From assembly GCA_034437795.1 (NCBI GenBank), contig DAOTTI010000281.1, positions 1 through 31,500 of the forward strand: 31,500 bases of DNA. The letters are read 5' to 3'. How positions within the stretch are numbered: position 1 is the stretch's first letter; the number at the start of each line of letters is the position of its first letter. The notes beneath the pieces are model-generated. The model searched no databases. It had not been told where the DNA came from and saw only the letters and a program-made list of their open reading frames with translations. Source of the DNA: DAOTTI01 sp034437795 (lineage in GTDB: Bacteria; Chloroflexota; UBA11872; UBA12225). Made by a program: the position numbers and the translations under genes. This document shows positions 21,087 through 28,599 of this stretch, piece after piece.

Positions 21087-21740
21087 CTAAGGCGCCGGAT
21101 GGTGGACGACCACCAGCAGCAGCCCCTGGCGGACGCCGACGGCGGCGCGGCGGCCGGTGAGCTCGTTGCTCACGCCGCGCCCGCGCCCGCGCTGCAGCGC
21201 GCCGTCGTGAAGCGGGTAGAGCAGGCCGTGGGTCTCGATGCCGGAGGCCTCCTCGCTCAAGGGGAGCAGCGTGACGAGGTCGCCTGGCCGGCCGTCGATG
21301 GCCAGGGACGACGGGCCGCGCAGCAGGCAGACCTCGTGCTGGGCGTCGCGCAGGGTGACGCGCACGCCGGCCAGGTCGGGGTGCGCCAGCAGCAGGACGT
21401 TGGCCAGCGTATGATCGAGGCGGGCGCCGCCCAGGGCGCCAAGCACGTCAATGGACGTGGCGCCGCTCCGGCAGGCGAGCAGGAGGGCCAGCTCGGTGTC
21501 GGTCTGATCCTTCTCCCGCACGTGCGTCTCGAAGACGCAGCCGCGGGCCTCCATCGCGCTGCGCAGGGCCGGGTCGAACGAGTCCAGGTCGCCGACGACG
21601 GCCATGGGACAGCGTCCCAGCGCCCAGACGGCGCGAGCGCCCCCATCGGCGGCAATCACCAGGGAGGCGCGGTCGAGCTGCTCGGTCACCCAGGCGTCGT
21701 CCGTGCCCAGGTCTCCATGGGCCACCACCACCGCGTGCAT
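21087..21740 (-). CDS. thiN: Thiamine pyrophosphokinase
   Basis: The 217-residue protein transfers pyrophosphate from ATP to thiamine, giving TPP, the ligand of both riboswitches in the window. Seen are 'LVIAADGGARAVWALG', 'AVVGDLDSFDP', 'REKDQTDTELALLLA' and 'LGALGGARLDHTLANVLLL', the standard motifs of the family. The ATG at 21740 is chosen because the family starts just before 'AVVVAHGD'. The frame is open 19 codons further, but that stretch would overlap pdxT. It lies 10 bp after pdxT in the pdxS-pdxT-thiN operon, an unusual union of B6 synthesis with B1 activation. No TPP riboswitch precedes this operon. Confidence 0.93.
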   Translation of the reverse strand: MHAVVVAHGDLGTDDAWVTEQLDRASLVIAADGGARAVWALGRCPMAVVGDLDSFDPALRSAMEARGCVFETHVREKDQTDTELALLLACRSGATSIDVLGALGGARLDHTLANVLLLAHPDLAGVRVTLRDAQHEVCLLRGPSSLAIDGRPGDLVTLLPLSEEASGIETHGLLYPLHDGALQRGRGRGVSNELTGRRAAVGVRQGLLLVVVHHPAP

Positions 21741-21750
21741 CGTGGCCGTT

Positions 21751-22524
21751 TTACCGCACCGGCTGGCCCGGCGGCGAGGCCAGGGCCTGGCGGGCAATGG
21801 TCAGGAACAGGCGGTGAAAACGCGCGTCCGGCGTCAGCTCGGGGTGAAAGGAGGTGGCCAGGAGGGCGCCCTGGCGGGCGGCGACGATGGTGCCGTCTGG
21901 CAGGCGGGCCAGCGCCTTCGCCTGGGGCCCCACCGCCTCGATCTTGGGGGCACGGATGAAGACGGCGTGGAAGGGGCGCCGGCCCAGCGCCGGCACATCC
22001 AGGTCCGTCTCGAAGCTCTGTAGCTGCCGCCCGAAGGCGTTGCGCCGCACGGCGATGTCCATCACCCGCAGTAACGGCTGGCCGGGCAGGGCGTCGCGCA
22101 CCTCCCTAGCCAGGAGGATGGCGCCGGCGCAGGTGCCCCACACGGGAAAGCCGGCTCCGATCCGCTCATGGAGGGCCTCGAGCAGGCCCCAATCGGCCAG
22201 CAGCTTGCCGATGGTGGTGCTCTCCCCTCCCGGGATGATCAGCCCGTGCAGGCCCTGTAGCTGCGCCGGCAGGCGGACCTCCACCGGCGTGGCCCCGGCG
22301 CGGCGCAGGGCCTCGGCGTGCTCGGCGAAATCCCCCTGCACGGCAAGGACCCCGATCCGCAGCGGCGACGACGGGGAGGTGTCGCGGCTGCGGCCGCGCC
22401 TCCTCCCATCGCCTGGTTCTGGACCAGGGACGGAGGCGGCGCGGTGGCGGAACGGCGCCTGTGGCGGGGCCACGTCCTCGCGGCGCGGCGCTGCCGTCGC
22501 TCGTCTGGCCAACGGGGCTACCAT
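21751..22524 (-). CDS. pdxT: Pyridoxal 5'-phosphate synthase glutaminase subunit
   Basis: PdxT releases ammonia from glutamine and feeds it to PdxS. The class I glutaminase part is complete: 'IGVLAVQGDFAEHAEALR', 'GLIIPGGESTTIGKLL', the nucleophile in 'VWGTCAGAILLA' and the His-Glu pair in 'TSFHPELTPD'. The frame from the ATG at 22524 (overlapping the pdxS stop by seven bases, with GAGG just before it) gives 257 residues. About 55 of these precede the usual start at 'LRIGVLAVQ' and are Arg/Pro-rich. No ATG, GTG or TTG closer to the domain is apparent to me. Either the extension is real or a rare start is used. Confidence 0.93.
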   Translation of the reverse strand: MVAPLARRATAAPRREDVAPPQAPFRHRAASVPGPEPGDGRRRGRSRDTSPSSPLRIGVLAVQGDFAEHAEALRRAGATPVEVRLPAQLQGLHGLIIPGGESTTIGKLLADWGLLEALHERIGAGFPVWGTCAGAILLAREVRDALPGQPLLRVMDIAVRRNAFGRQLQSFETDLDVPALGRRPFHAVFIRAPKIEAVGPQAKALARLPDGTIVAARQGALLATSFHPELTPDARFHRLFLTIARQALASPPGQPVR

Positions 22525-23486
22525 CCTCGCACCGCCAGGCGCTCCGCCTCCGGCATGGAGGCGACTTCCAGGCCCCGCATCGGCTCGCCCAGGCCCTTGC
22601 TCACCTCAGCGAGGATCTGCGGGTCGCGGAAATGAGTGGTGGCCTGGACGATGGCCCGCGCCCGCTTGGCGGGGTTTTCGCTCTTGAAGATGCCGGAGCC
22701 CACGAAGACGCCATCCACGCCCAGTTGCATCAGCAGGGCCGCGTCGGCCGGCGTGGCGATCCCGCCGGCGGCGAAGTTGACCACCGGCAGCCGGCCGGTC
22801 TCGTGGATCTCCTTGACGAGCTCGTACGGCGCGCCCAGGCGCTTGGCCTCCGCCATTAGCTCGTCTGCCGGCATCGCGTGGATCTTGCGGATCTCGCCCA
22901 GGACGGCGCGGGCGTGGCGCACGGCCTCCACCACGTTGCCGGTACCGGCCTCGCCCTTGGTGCGGATCATGGCCGCCCCTTCGCCGATGCGGCGCAGCGC
23001 TTCCCCCAGGTCACGGCAGCCGCAGACGAACGGCACCTTGAACTCGTGCTTGTTGATGTGGTGCTCTTCATCGGCCGGCGTAAGCACCTCAGATTCGTCG
23101 ATGTAGTCCACGCCGAGCGCTTCCAGGATCTGCGCCTCGACGAAGTGCCCGATGCGCACCTTGGCCATCACCGGAATAGTGACGGCGTCCATGATCTTGA
23201 GGATCAGCTCGGGGTCGCTCATGCGGGCCACGCCGCCGGCGGCGCGGATGTCGGCCGGTACTCGCTCCAGGGCCATGACCGCCACGGCGCCAGCGTCCTC
23301 CGCGATGCGGGCCTGCTCCGGCGTGACGACGTCCATGATCACGCCGCCCTTGAGCATCTGGGCCAGGCCCTTCTTCACCAGCCAGGTGCTCTCCTGGCGC
23401 GCCGGCGTCTTCGCCCGCCCGTTCCTTCGCGCCACGGTGTGCTCGCCGCCGGCCGCAGCCGGACTGTTCCTGCGCGTCTGCGCCAT
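22518..23486 (-). CDS. pdxS: Pyridoxal 5'-phosphate synthase lyase subunit
   Basis: PdxS makes pyridoxal 5'-phosphate from ribose 5-phosphate, glyceraldehyde 3-phosphate and ammonia. The 322-residue protein is highly conserved: 'LKGGVIMDVVTPEQARIAEDAGA', 'PVMAKVRIGHFVEAQILEALGVDYIDESEVLTPAD' with the catalytic lysine in 'MAKVRIGH', and 'GAAMIRTKGEAGTGN' with the second lysine. About 30 basic residues precede the usual start. The ATG at 23486 has AAGGAGAG six bases upstream. It is divergent from a MocR-type regulator, the standard arrangement for PdxR control. Confidence 0.97.
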   Translation of the reverse strand: MAQTRRNSPAAAGGEHTVARRNGRAKTPARQESTWLVKKGLAQMLKGGVIMDVVTPEQARIAEDAGAVAVMALERVPADIRAAGGVARMSDPELILKIMDAVTIPVMAKVRIGHFVEAQILEALGVDYIDESEVLTPADEEHHINKHEFKVPFVCGCRDLGEALRRIGEGAAMIRTKGEAGTGNVVEAVRHARAVLGEIRKIHAMPADELMAEAKRLGAPYELVKEIHETGRLPVVNFAAGGIATPADAALLMQLGVDGVFVGSGIFKSENPAKRARAIVQATTHFRDPQILAEVSKGLGEPMRGLEVASMPEAERLAVRGW

Positions 23487-23571
23487 CGACTGCTCTCCTT
23501 CAAAACACGTCGTCTTCACGAGCAAGCGTACGGTCTGCTATGGTATGACGCAAGAGCCAATTTGTAACCGG

Positions 23572-23585
23572 ATTGGTAGACCAAT
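23572..23585. promoter_or_regulatory. Palindrome ATTGGT-AG-ACCAAT, candidate PdxR-type operator
   Basis: A perfect 6-2-6 dyad covers the predicted start codon of the MocR gene. An additional half-site CCAAT lies 16 bases upstream (23557-23561). On the minus strand it lies upstream of a possible pdxS promoter (TTGCGT, 17 bp, TACGCT). An activator of pdxS that represses itself would fit this geometry. Confidence 0.55.
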
Positions 23586-25152
23586 GATCCTGGGCGACAT
23601 CCGGCAGGGTGGACAGCGGGGGCTCCAGCGCCGCCTGTACGAGGCCTTGCGGAGCGCGATCCTGAGCGGCCGGCTGCCGCCAGGGTCGCGCCTGCCGCCG
23701 ACGCGGGCGCTGGCGGAGGAGTATGGCCTGGCGCGGCAGACCGTGGTCCTGGTCTACGAGCGCCTGCTGGCCGAAGGGTACGCGGTGGCGCGCGTCGGCT
23801 CAGGGACCTACGTCTCGTCGCTGCAGCCGGCGCCGCCAGCCTCACCGGCGGCGGGACCCGCGTTCGGCCCGCCGCGGTCGGCGTGGGCCGACCGCGCGCT
23901 GGCCGTCCCCCGCGACGCCTGGCCGCCGGCCGCCAGCGGGCCGGCGTTCGACTTCCGGCCGGGCGTGCCGGACTGGACGTCCTTTCCCCGCACCCGCTGG
24001 CGCCGGCTGCTGGCGCGCCGGCTGCGCGGGGCAGAGACGGAGCCGGCGCTGGGGCAGTATGGCGATCCGGCGGGGTACCGGCCCCTGCGGGAGGCGCTGG
24101 CCAGCTACCTGGCCCAGTCGCGGGGTCTGCGCTGCACGGCCGACCAGGTGGTCATCACCAGTGGCTCCCAGCAGGCGCTCGATCTGCTGGCGCGGGTCTG
24201 CCTCAATCCGGGCGACGTGGCGGCGGTGGAGGAGCCCGGCTATCCGCCGGCGCGCGCCATCCTGGCGGCCGCGGGGGCGCGGGTGCAGCCGGTGCCGGTG
24301 GACGAGCAGGGGCTGGTCGTGGAGGCGCTGGGCCCCCGCGGCGCGCCCCCAGCGGGCGACGAGGAACGCGTGCGCTCGGAAGGACGACCGGCGGCGGAGC
24401 GGCCCAGGCTGGTGTACGTGACGCCCTCTCACCAGTACCCGCTGGGCGTGACGCTCTCGCTATCGCGGCGCCTGGAGCTGCTGGAGTGGGCGGCGCGCCT
24501 GGGCGCGCTGATCATTGAGGATGACTACGACAGCGAGCTACGCTACTCCGGGCCCCCGCTCCCCGCGCTGCAGGGCCCGGACGAGCGGGGCTGCGTGGCC
24601 TACGTGGGGAGCTGCTCCAGCGTGCTCTTTCCCCCGTTGCGCGTCGGCTGGATCGTGGCGCCGCCGGCCCTGGTGGAGGCCCTGGTAGCGGCCAAGTGGC
24701 TGGCCGACCGCCAGACGTCGACTCTCGACCAGCAGGTGCTGGCCGACTTCATCCAGGCCGGTGACCTCGCCCGCCACCTGCGCCGCTCGCGCCGCCTTTA
24801 CGCCAGGCGGCGCGAGGCTCTGGCCAGCGCGGTCGCGCGCCACCTGGCGCCCGGGTGCCGGCTGGCCGGCGAGGCGGCCGGGCTGCAGACGCCTCTCTTT
24901 CTGCCGGCGCGTACCGATGAGCGGGCGGTGGTGACGGCCGCGGCGGCGCGGGGCGTCGGCGTTTACCCCCTGGGCCCCTGCTATGGGGCAGCCGCCGGCA
25001 CGCCGGCCAGCGGTGGCCGGAGCGGGACGAGGCCGAATGGAGAAGGGGCGCGCCGGTCGGGCCTGCTAATGGGGTTTGCGGCCATGTCCGAGGACGCCAT
25101 CGCTGAAGGGATCCGCCGCCTGGCAGCGGCCCTGCGCCAGGCCGCCAGATAG
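23584..25152 (+). CDS. MocR/PdxR-like GntR regulator lacking the PLP lysine
   Basis: The 522-residue regulator has an N-terminal GntR winged helix at about 14-80 ('RLYEALRSAILSGRLPPGSRLPPTRALA', 'VYERLLAEGYAVARVGSGTYV'). A fold-type-I aminotransferase domain follows ('VVITSGSQQALDLLARVCLNPGD', 'VTPSHQYPLGVTLSLSRRLELL', 'IIEDDYDSELRYSG'). The place of the PLP-binding lysine reads 'GSCSSVLFPPLR'. Normal MocR proteins have 'G.FSK.LFP'; here residue 346 is serine (codon AGC). It is divergent from pdxS and should control B6 synthesis, but it may sense its ligand without a Schiff base. No ribosome site precedes the ATG at 23584, so it may be leaderless; an in-frame ATG at 23545 is the alternative. 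Confidence 0.9.
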   Translation: MILGDIRQGGQRGLQRRLYEALRSAILSGRLPPGSRLPPTRALAEEYGLARQTVVLVYERLLAEGYAVARVGSGTYVSSLQPAPPASPAAGPAFGPPRSAWADRALAVPRDAWPPAASGPAFDFRPGVPDWTSFPRTRWRRLLARRLRGAETEPALGQYGDPAGYRPLREALASYLAQSRGLRCTADQVVITSGSQQALDLLARVCLNPGDVAAVEEPGYPPARAILAAAGARVQPVPVDEQGLVVEALGPRGAPPAGDEERVRSEGRPAAERPRLVYVTPSHQYPLGVTLSLSRRLELLEWAARLGALIIEDDYDSELRYSGPPLPALQGPDERGCVAYVGSCSSVLFPPLRVGWIVAPPALVEALVAAKWLADRQTSTLDQQVLADFIQAGDLARHLRRSRRLYARRREALASAVARHLAPGCRLAGEAAGLQTPLFLPARTDERAVVTAAAARGVGVYPLGPCYGAAAGTPASGGRSGTRPNGEGARRSGLLMGFAAMSEDAIAEGIRRLAAALRQAAR

Positions 25153-25205
25153 CAGGATACGGGAGCGCCGGCCGTCCCTATCGCAGCCAGGCCGGAGCAG
25201 GTTCG

Positions 25206-25223
25206 CCCAGAACATTCTCTGGG
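25206..25223. terminator. Small hairpin between convergent genes
   Basis: CCCAGA-acattc-TCTGGG forms a 6-bp stem in the gap between the MocR gene and ino1, whose 3' ends face each other. There is no T-tract, so its role as a terminator is tentative. Confidence 0.35.
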
Positions 25224-25235
25224 TCGACCCCTGGA

Positions 25236-25270
25236 CTTTGAACCTTGCACCTTGAACTGTGAACTGTGAA
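25236..25270 (+). repeat. Heptanucleotide minisatellite (CCTTGAA type)
   Basis: Five 7-bp units, CTTTGAA, CCTTGCA, CCTTGAA, CTGTGAA, CTGTGAA, end seven bases before the ino1 stop codon. It is the same family as 26563-26632, but inverted, so the pair flanks ino1. Confidence 0.65.
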
Positions 25271-25276
25271 CTTCGT

Positions 25277-26455
25277 CTAGACGGCGGCGGGGGTCGGCGC
25301 GGTGATGAAGGCCTCCACCAGCTGGCGCGCCTGCTCGTCCGAATACTGGACCGGCGGCGACTTCATGAAGTAGGCGCAGGGGCCTTCCAGGGCCCCGGCG
25401 ATGCCTCGGTCGAGCGCGAGCTTGGCGCAACGCACGGCGTCGATCACCACGCCGGCCGAGTTGGGGGAATCCCAGACCTCCAGCTTCAGCTCAAGGTTGA
25501 GGGGCACGTTACCGAAGGTGGTCCCCTCCAGCCGGATGTAGGCCCACTTGCGGTCGCTGAGCCACTCGACGTAATCTGAGGGCCCGATGTGCACGTTCTC
25601 CGTGCCGAGGTCGTAGTCCACCTGGCTGGTGACGGCGTTGGTCTTGGAGATCTTCTTGCTCTCCAGGCGCGAGCGCTCCAGCATGTTGTAGAAGTCCATG
25701 TTGCCGCCGACGTTGAGCTGCATGGTGCGCTCCAGCTTGACCCCGCGCTCGCGGAAGAGGCGGGCCAGCACGCGGTGGACGATGGTGGCGCCGACCTGGC
25801 TCTTGATGTCATCGCCGACGATGGGCAGGCCCGCCTGCTCGAAGCGCCGGCGCCAGCCCGCCTCGCGGGCAATGAAGACGGGGATGCAGTTCACGAAGGC
25901 GCAGCCGGCCTCCAGCGCCTGCTCGACGTACCAGCGGGTGGCCGCCTCGCTCCCTACCGGCAGGTAATTCACGACCACGTCGGTGCCGGTATCGCGCAGG
26001 ATCCGCGCGACGTCGGCGACCGGGGCAGGCGATTCCGTGATCCGCGCCTGGCCGTAGCGGCCCAGGCCGTCGAAGGTAGGGCCGCGGTAGACGGGGACGC
26101 CCAGGCGGGGCACGTCGGCAAACCGGATGGTGTTATTCGGCGCGGCCCAGATGGCGTCGGCCAGATCCAGGCCGACCTTGCCGGCATCCACGTCAAAGGC
26201 GGCCGAGAACTCGATGTCGCCGACGTGGTAGCCGCCCAGCACCGGGTGCATCAGGCCGGGGATGAAGGCGTCGACCGGGGCATCCTGGTAGAAGGAGACG
26301 CCCTGCACTAGCGAGGAGGCGCAGTTGCCCACACCAATGATGCCGACGCGCACGGGGCGCCGGCGGCGCCTGCCGGCGGGCTCCTGGCCGAGGGAGTGCG
26401 CGCCACCGGCCGGTGCGGTGCGCGTGGCGGGGGTTGCTGCGACTTCGATGGCCAC
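25277..26455 (-). CDS. ino1: myo-Inositol-1(3)-phosphate synthase
   Basis: The 392-residue enzyme uses NAD to turn glucose 6-phosphate into inositol phosphate, the first step to inositol lipids and other inositol compounds. The Rossmann motif 'VRVGIIGVGNCASSLVQG' begins at about residue 35. 'VVNYLPVGSEAATRWY', 'DDIKSQVGATIVHR' and 'TMQLNVGGNMDFYNML' are hallmarks of the shorter actinobacterial/archaeal-type enzyme. 'SKKISKTNAV' and 'GPSDYVEWLSDRKWAYIRLEG' follow. The GTG at 26455 has GGAGG five bases upstream. Two operator-like dyads stand directly upstream and a LacI-type regulator is divergent. Heptad repeats flank the gene on both sides. The identification is firm. Confidence 0.95.
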   Translation of the reverse strand: MAIEVAATPATRTAPAGGAHSLGQEPAGRRRRRPVRVGIIGVGNCASSLVQGVSFYQDAPVDAFIPGLMHPVLGGYHVGDIEFSAAFDVDAGKVGLDLADAIWAAPNNTIRFADVPRLGVPVYRGPTFDGLGRYGQARITESPAPVADVARILRDTGTDVVVNYLPVGSEAATRWYVEQALEAGCAFVNCIPVFIAREAGWRRRFEQAGLPIVGDDIKSQVGATIVHRVLARLFRERGVKLERTMQLNVGGNMDFYNMLERSRLESKKISKTNAVTSQVDYDLGTENVHIGPSDYVEWLSDRKWAYIRLEGTTFGNVPLNLELKLEVWDSPNSAGVVIDAVRCAKLALDRGIAGALEGPCAYFMKSPPVQYSDEQARQLVEAFITAPTPAAV

Positions 26456-26482
26456 TGTTGCCTCCGTGTTCCGTGTTATGAG

Positions 26483-26496
26483 TCTACTCGTGTAGA
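26483..26496. promoter_or_regulatory. Operator dyad 1 upstream of ino1
   Basis: TCTACTCGTGTAGA is a near-perfect dyad with a central CG, as in LacI-family operators. It is preceded by GAG. It lies 28 bp upstream of the ino1 GTG, where it would overlap the promoter. Confidence 0.65.
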
Positions 26497-26508
26497 GCCA
26501 CCGCTGAG

Positions 26509-26522
26509 TCTACACGAGTAGA
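26509..26522. promoter_or_regulatory. Operator dyad 2 upstream of ino1
   Basis: TCTACACGAGTAGA is the exact reverse complement of dyad 1, also preceded by GAG and with the same central CG. Dyad centres are 26 bp apart. The pair could bind two regulator dimers or form a 14-bp hairpin. Confidence 0.65.
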
Positions 26523-26562
26523 ATAGCAGCGGGCAACCCCGCCGCTGGGGCCCTCGCGCCAG

Positions 26563-26632
26563 GTTCAACGTTCAAGGTTCAGGGCTCAAAGTTCAACGTT
26601 CAAGGTTCAGGGCTCAGAGTTCAAGGTTCACA
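26563..26632 (+). repeat. Heptanucleotide minisatellite (GTTCAAG type), ten units
   Basis: Ten in-phase 7-bp units: GTTCAAC, GTTCAAG, GTTCAGG, GCTCAAA, the same four again with GCTCAGA, then GTTCAAG and GTTCACA. There is thus also a 28-bp higher-order period. It lies between the ino1 operators and the LacI-type gene. The rest of the 349-bp gap contains a CTC-type remnant near 26675-26690 and nothing else I can name. Confidence 0.8.
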
Positions 26633-26804
26633 AGATTGAGGCGCATCCAGTGCTCCCGGCTGGCGGCGCCCCCACCCGAAGGGAGAGGGAACGCGGCAGC
26701 GCGCGTCAGGGAAAACCGGCTGCGCCGACGGCAGGGGGAAGAACGGCGCCCGGCGCGCCTTTCCCTGGGAGCAGCACCGCGCCTGGTTGCCGTACACTGG
26801 AGGT

Positions 26805-27869
26805 GTGCCCGTAACGCGCGACGACGTGGCGCGGCGCGCGGGGGTCTCCGTCGCCACCGTCTCCTACGTGCTCAACCGCGGGCCGCGCCCGGTCTCCGAA
26901 GAAAAGCGCCGCCGGGTCCTGGCCGCCGTGGCGGAGCTGGGCTACCGGCCGAATGAGATCGCGCGCAGCCTGCGCGTGCGGCGCACGCATATCCTGGGGC
27001 TGGTGCTGCCCACCAGCGCCAACCCCTACTTCGCCGCCCTGTCGCACGCCATTGAAGAGGCGGCCGCGCGGCACGGCTACCAGGTGGTCGTCTCCAACGC
27101 CGCCGAGGACACCGCCCGTGAGGCGGCCCAGATCGAGGCGCTGCTGCGCCTGCAGGTGGACGGGCTGCTCTGGATCCCGGCGGACGTGCGTGGCGCTGAG
27201 CGCCGAGGGGACGGGACGGCCCTTCCCGCCATTCCCACGGTGCTGGTGGACCGCGCCCTTCCCGCTCCCGATGGCTCGCCGCCGCACGAGTTTGTGGGAG
27301 CAGACAACGCGGGGGGCGGGCGCCTGGCTGGCGAGCACGTCCTGGCGCTGGGCCACCGGCGGGTCGCCTATCTGGCGGGACCGGCAAACCACTACCACGC
27401 GCAGCAGCGGCTGCGCGGTTTCCGGCGCGCCCTGGCCGGCGCCGGCGTGAAGGTGCCGGACCGGCTGATCGCGTACGGCAACTTCGACTTCGCCTCGGGG
27501 GCGGCGCACGCGGCGCGCTGGTGCGCCTTGCCGGCCCCAGAGCGCCCCACGGCGATCGTCTGCGGCAACGACGCCATGGCCATCGGCGCCCTGGCGGCGA
27601 TCCATCAGGCCGGCCTGCGGGTGCCGGACGACGTCTCCGTGGTCGGGTACGACGACATCCCGCAGGCGGCGTACACCGTGCCCCCGCTCACCACCGTGGC
27701 GCAGCCGGTGGACCAGATGGGCGCCCTGGCCGTGGAACGCCTGCTGCGGCGCATCGAGGGCCCCGCGTCGGCGCCTGAGACGCCGGACGGCCTGCTGCCG
27801 GTGCGCCTGATGGTCCGGAAATCGACGGGGCCGGCGCACGGCCCCGTCGAACCGGACGGGCATGCGTGA
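26805..27869 (+). CDS. LacI-family transcriptional regulator, likely of ino1
   Basis: The 354-residue protein has an N-terminal LacI helix-turn-helix, 'VTRDDVARRAGVSVATVSYVLNR'. The hinge helix 'RPNEIARSLRVRRT' holds the leucine that inserts into the central CG step of operators. A periplasmic-binding-protein-like core follows ('ILGLVLPTSANPYFAALSHAIEEAA', 'GADNAGGGRLAGEHVLALGHRRVAYL', 'PTAIVCGNDAMAIGALAAIHQAGLRVPDDVSVVGYDDIP'). The start is uncertain. A GTG at 26805 follows a TACACT box (26793-26798) at the distance expected for a leaderless mRNA. A TTG at 26787 is the longer option. It is divergent from ino1 with two CG-centred dyads between. By analogy with corynebacterial IpsA, a LacI-type regulator of ino1, inositol is the likely signal. 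Confidence 0.9.
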   Translation: MPVTRDDVARRAGVSVATVSYVLNRGPRPVSEEKRRRVLAAVAELGYRPNEIARSLRVRRTHILGLVLPTSANPYFAALSHAIEEAAARHGYQVVVSNAAEDTAREAAQIEALLRLQVDGLLWIPADVRGAERRGDGTALPAIPTVLVDRALPAPDGSPPHEFVGADNAGGGRLAGEHVLALGHRRVAYLAGPANHYHAQQRLRGFRRALAGAGVKVPDRLIAYGNFDFASGAAHAARWCALPAPERPTAIVCGNDAMAIGALAAIHQAGLRVPDDVSVVGYDDIPQAAYTVPPLTTVAQPVDQMGALAVERLLRRIEGPASAPETPDGLLPVRLMVRKSTGPAHGPVEPDGHA

Positions 27870-27939
27870 TCACGGCATCGCCGGCGACACCGGCGAACAC
27901 GCGACGTCCCGAAAGGGCACGTCGTGGCTTGCGCAGTGG

Positions 27940-28599
27940 TCAGCGGGAGCCTGAGGCTGATCCTGAGGCGGTGGCGCGGGCGGCCCTGACGCGCTCGTAG
28001 TGGCGGCGGGCCTTGACGCGGTTGCCGCAGTCGGCCATGGAGCACCAACGGCGGCTGCGGTTCTTGCTCGTGTCCAGGAAGAGCCAGCCGCAGGGGTCGT
28101 TGGCGCACTCGCGCACGCGAGCGAGCGCGTCTGACGTGAGCAGCTGAGCAGCGGAGCGCACCACCGGCCACAGCATGCGGTCCAGCGCCTCCGGCGGGCC
28201 GGCCCAGGTCCAATCGAACCGTGTGTTGCGGCGGGCCAGCTGAAGGTGCTGGACCGCCAGCGGGATTGCGTCGTTGACGGTGGCCACGTCGGCCTCGTCC
28301 GGGGCGCGCCCGTGTGCCGTGGCCGAGAAGATCCGGTACAGGGCCTCGCGCAGGGCGATAGCGCGAGCCAGGACCGCGGCTGCCGCCTGCGGCTGTTGCG
28401 CCGCGGCCTGGTGCAGCCTGGCAGCGTCGCTCTCGGAGAGGACCCCCTGGCGCACCGCCCAGTCCACCAGGGCGGCATAGCTGGTCAGGCGTTCGCCATA
28501 GTCGGTCCGACCGTGCCAGTCCACCGTATTGGTGAACTTCAGGCACAGCGCCGGATCAGGGAGCGCGCCATCGGCCCGCAGATCAAGCTGGATAGCCAT
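27940..28599 (-). CDS. ABATE domain and CGNR zinc-finger protein
   Basis: The 219-residue protein has an N-terminal ABATE-type region ('LCLKFTNTVDWHGR', 'DWAVRQGVLSESDAARL', 'ALREALYRIFSATAHG'). Its C-terminal CGNR zinc finger is 'VRECANDPCGWLFLDTSKNRSRRWCSMADCGNRVKARRHYER', with four cysteines and the 'CGNR' signature; finger proteins of this kind are thought to bind DNA and act as stress-related regulators. The ATG at 28599 is preceded by TTGGAGCGAG. The frame is open 15 codons upstream without a ribosome site. The short tail is Ser/Ala/Gly-rich. It stands alone, convergent with the LacI-type gene. Confidence 0.9.
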   Translation of the reverse strand: MAIQLDLRADGALPDPALCLKFTNTVDWHGRTDYGERLTSYAALVDWAVRQGVLSESDAARLHQAAAQQPQAAAAVLARAIALREALYRIFSATAHGRAPDEADVATVNDAIPLAVQHLQLARRNTRFDWTWAGPPEALDRMLWPVVRSAAQLLTSDALARVRECANDPCGWLFLDTSKNRSRRWCSMADCGNRVKARRHYERVRAARATASGSASGSR

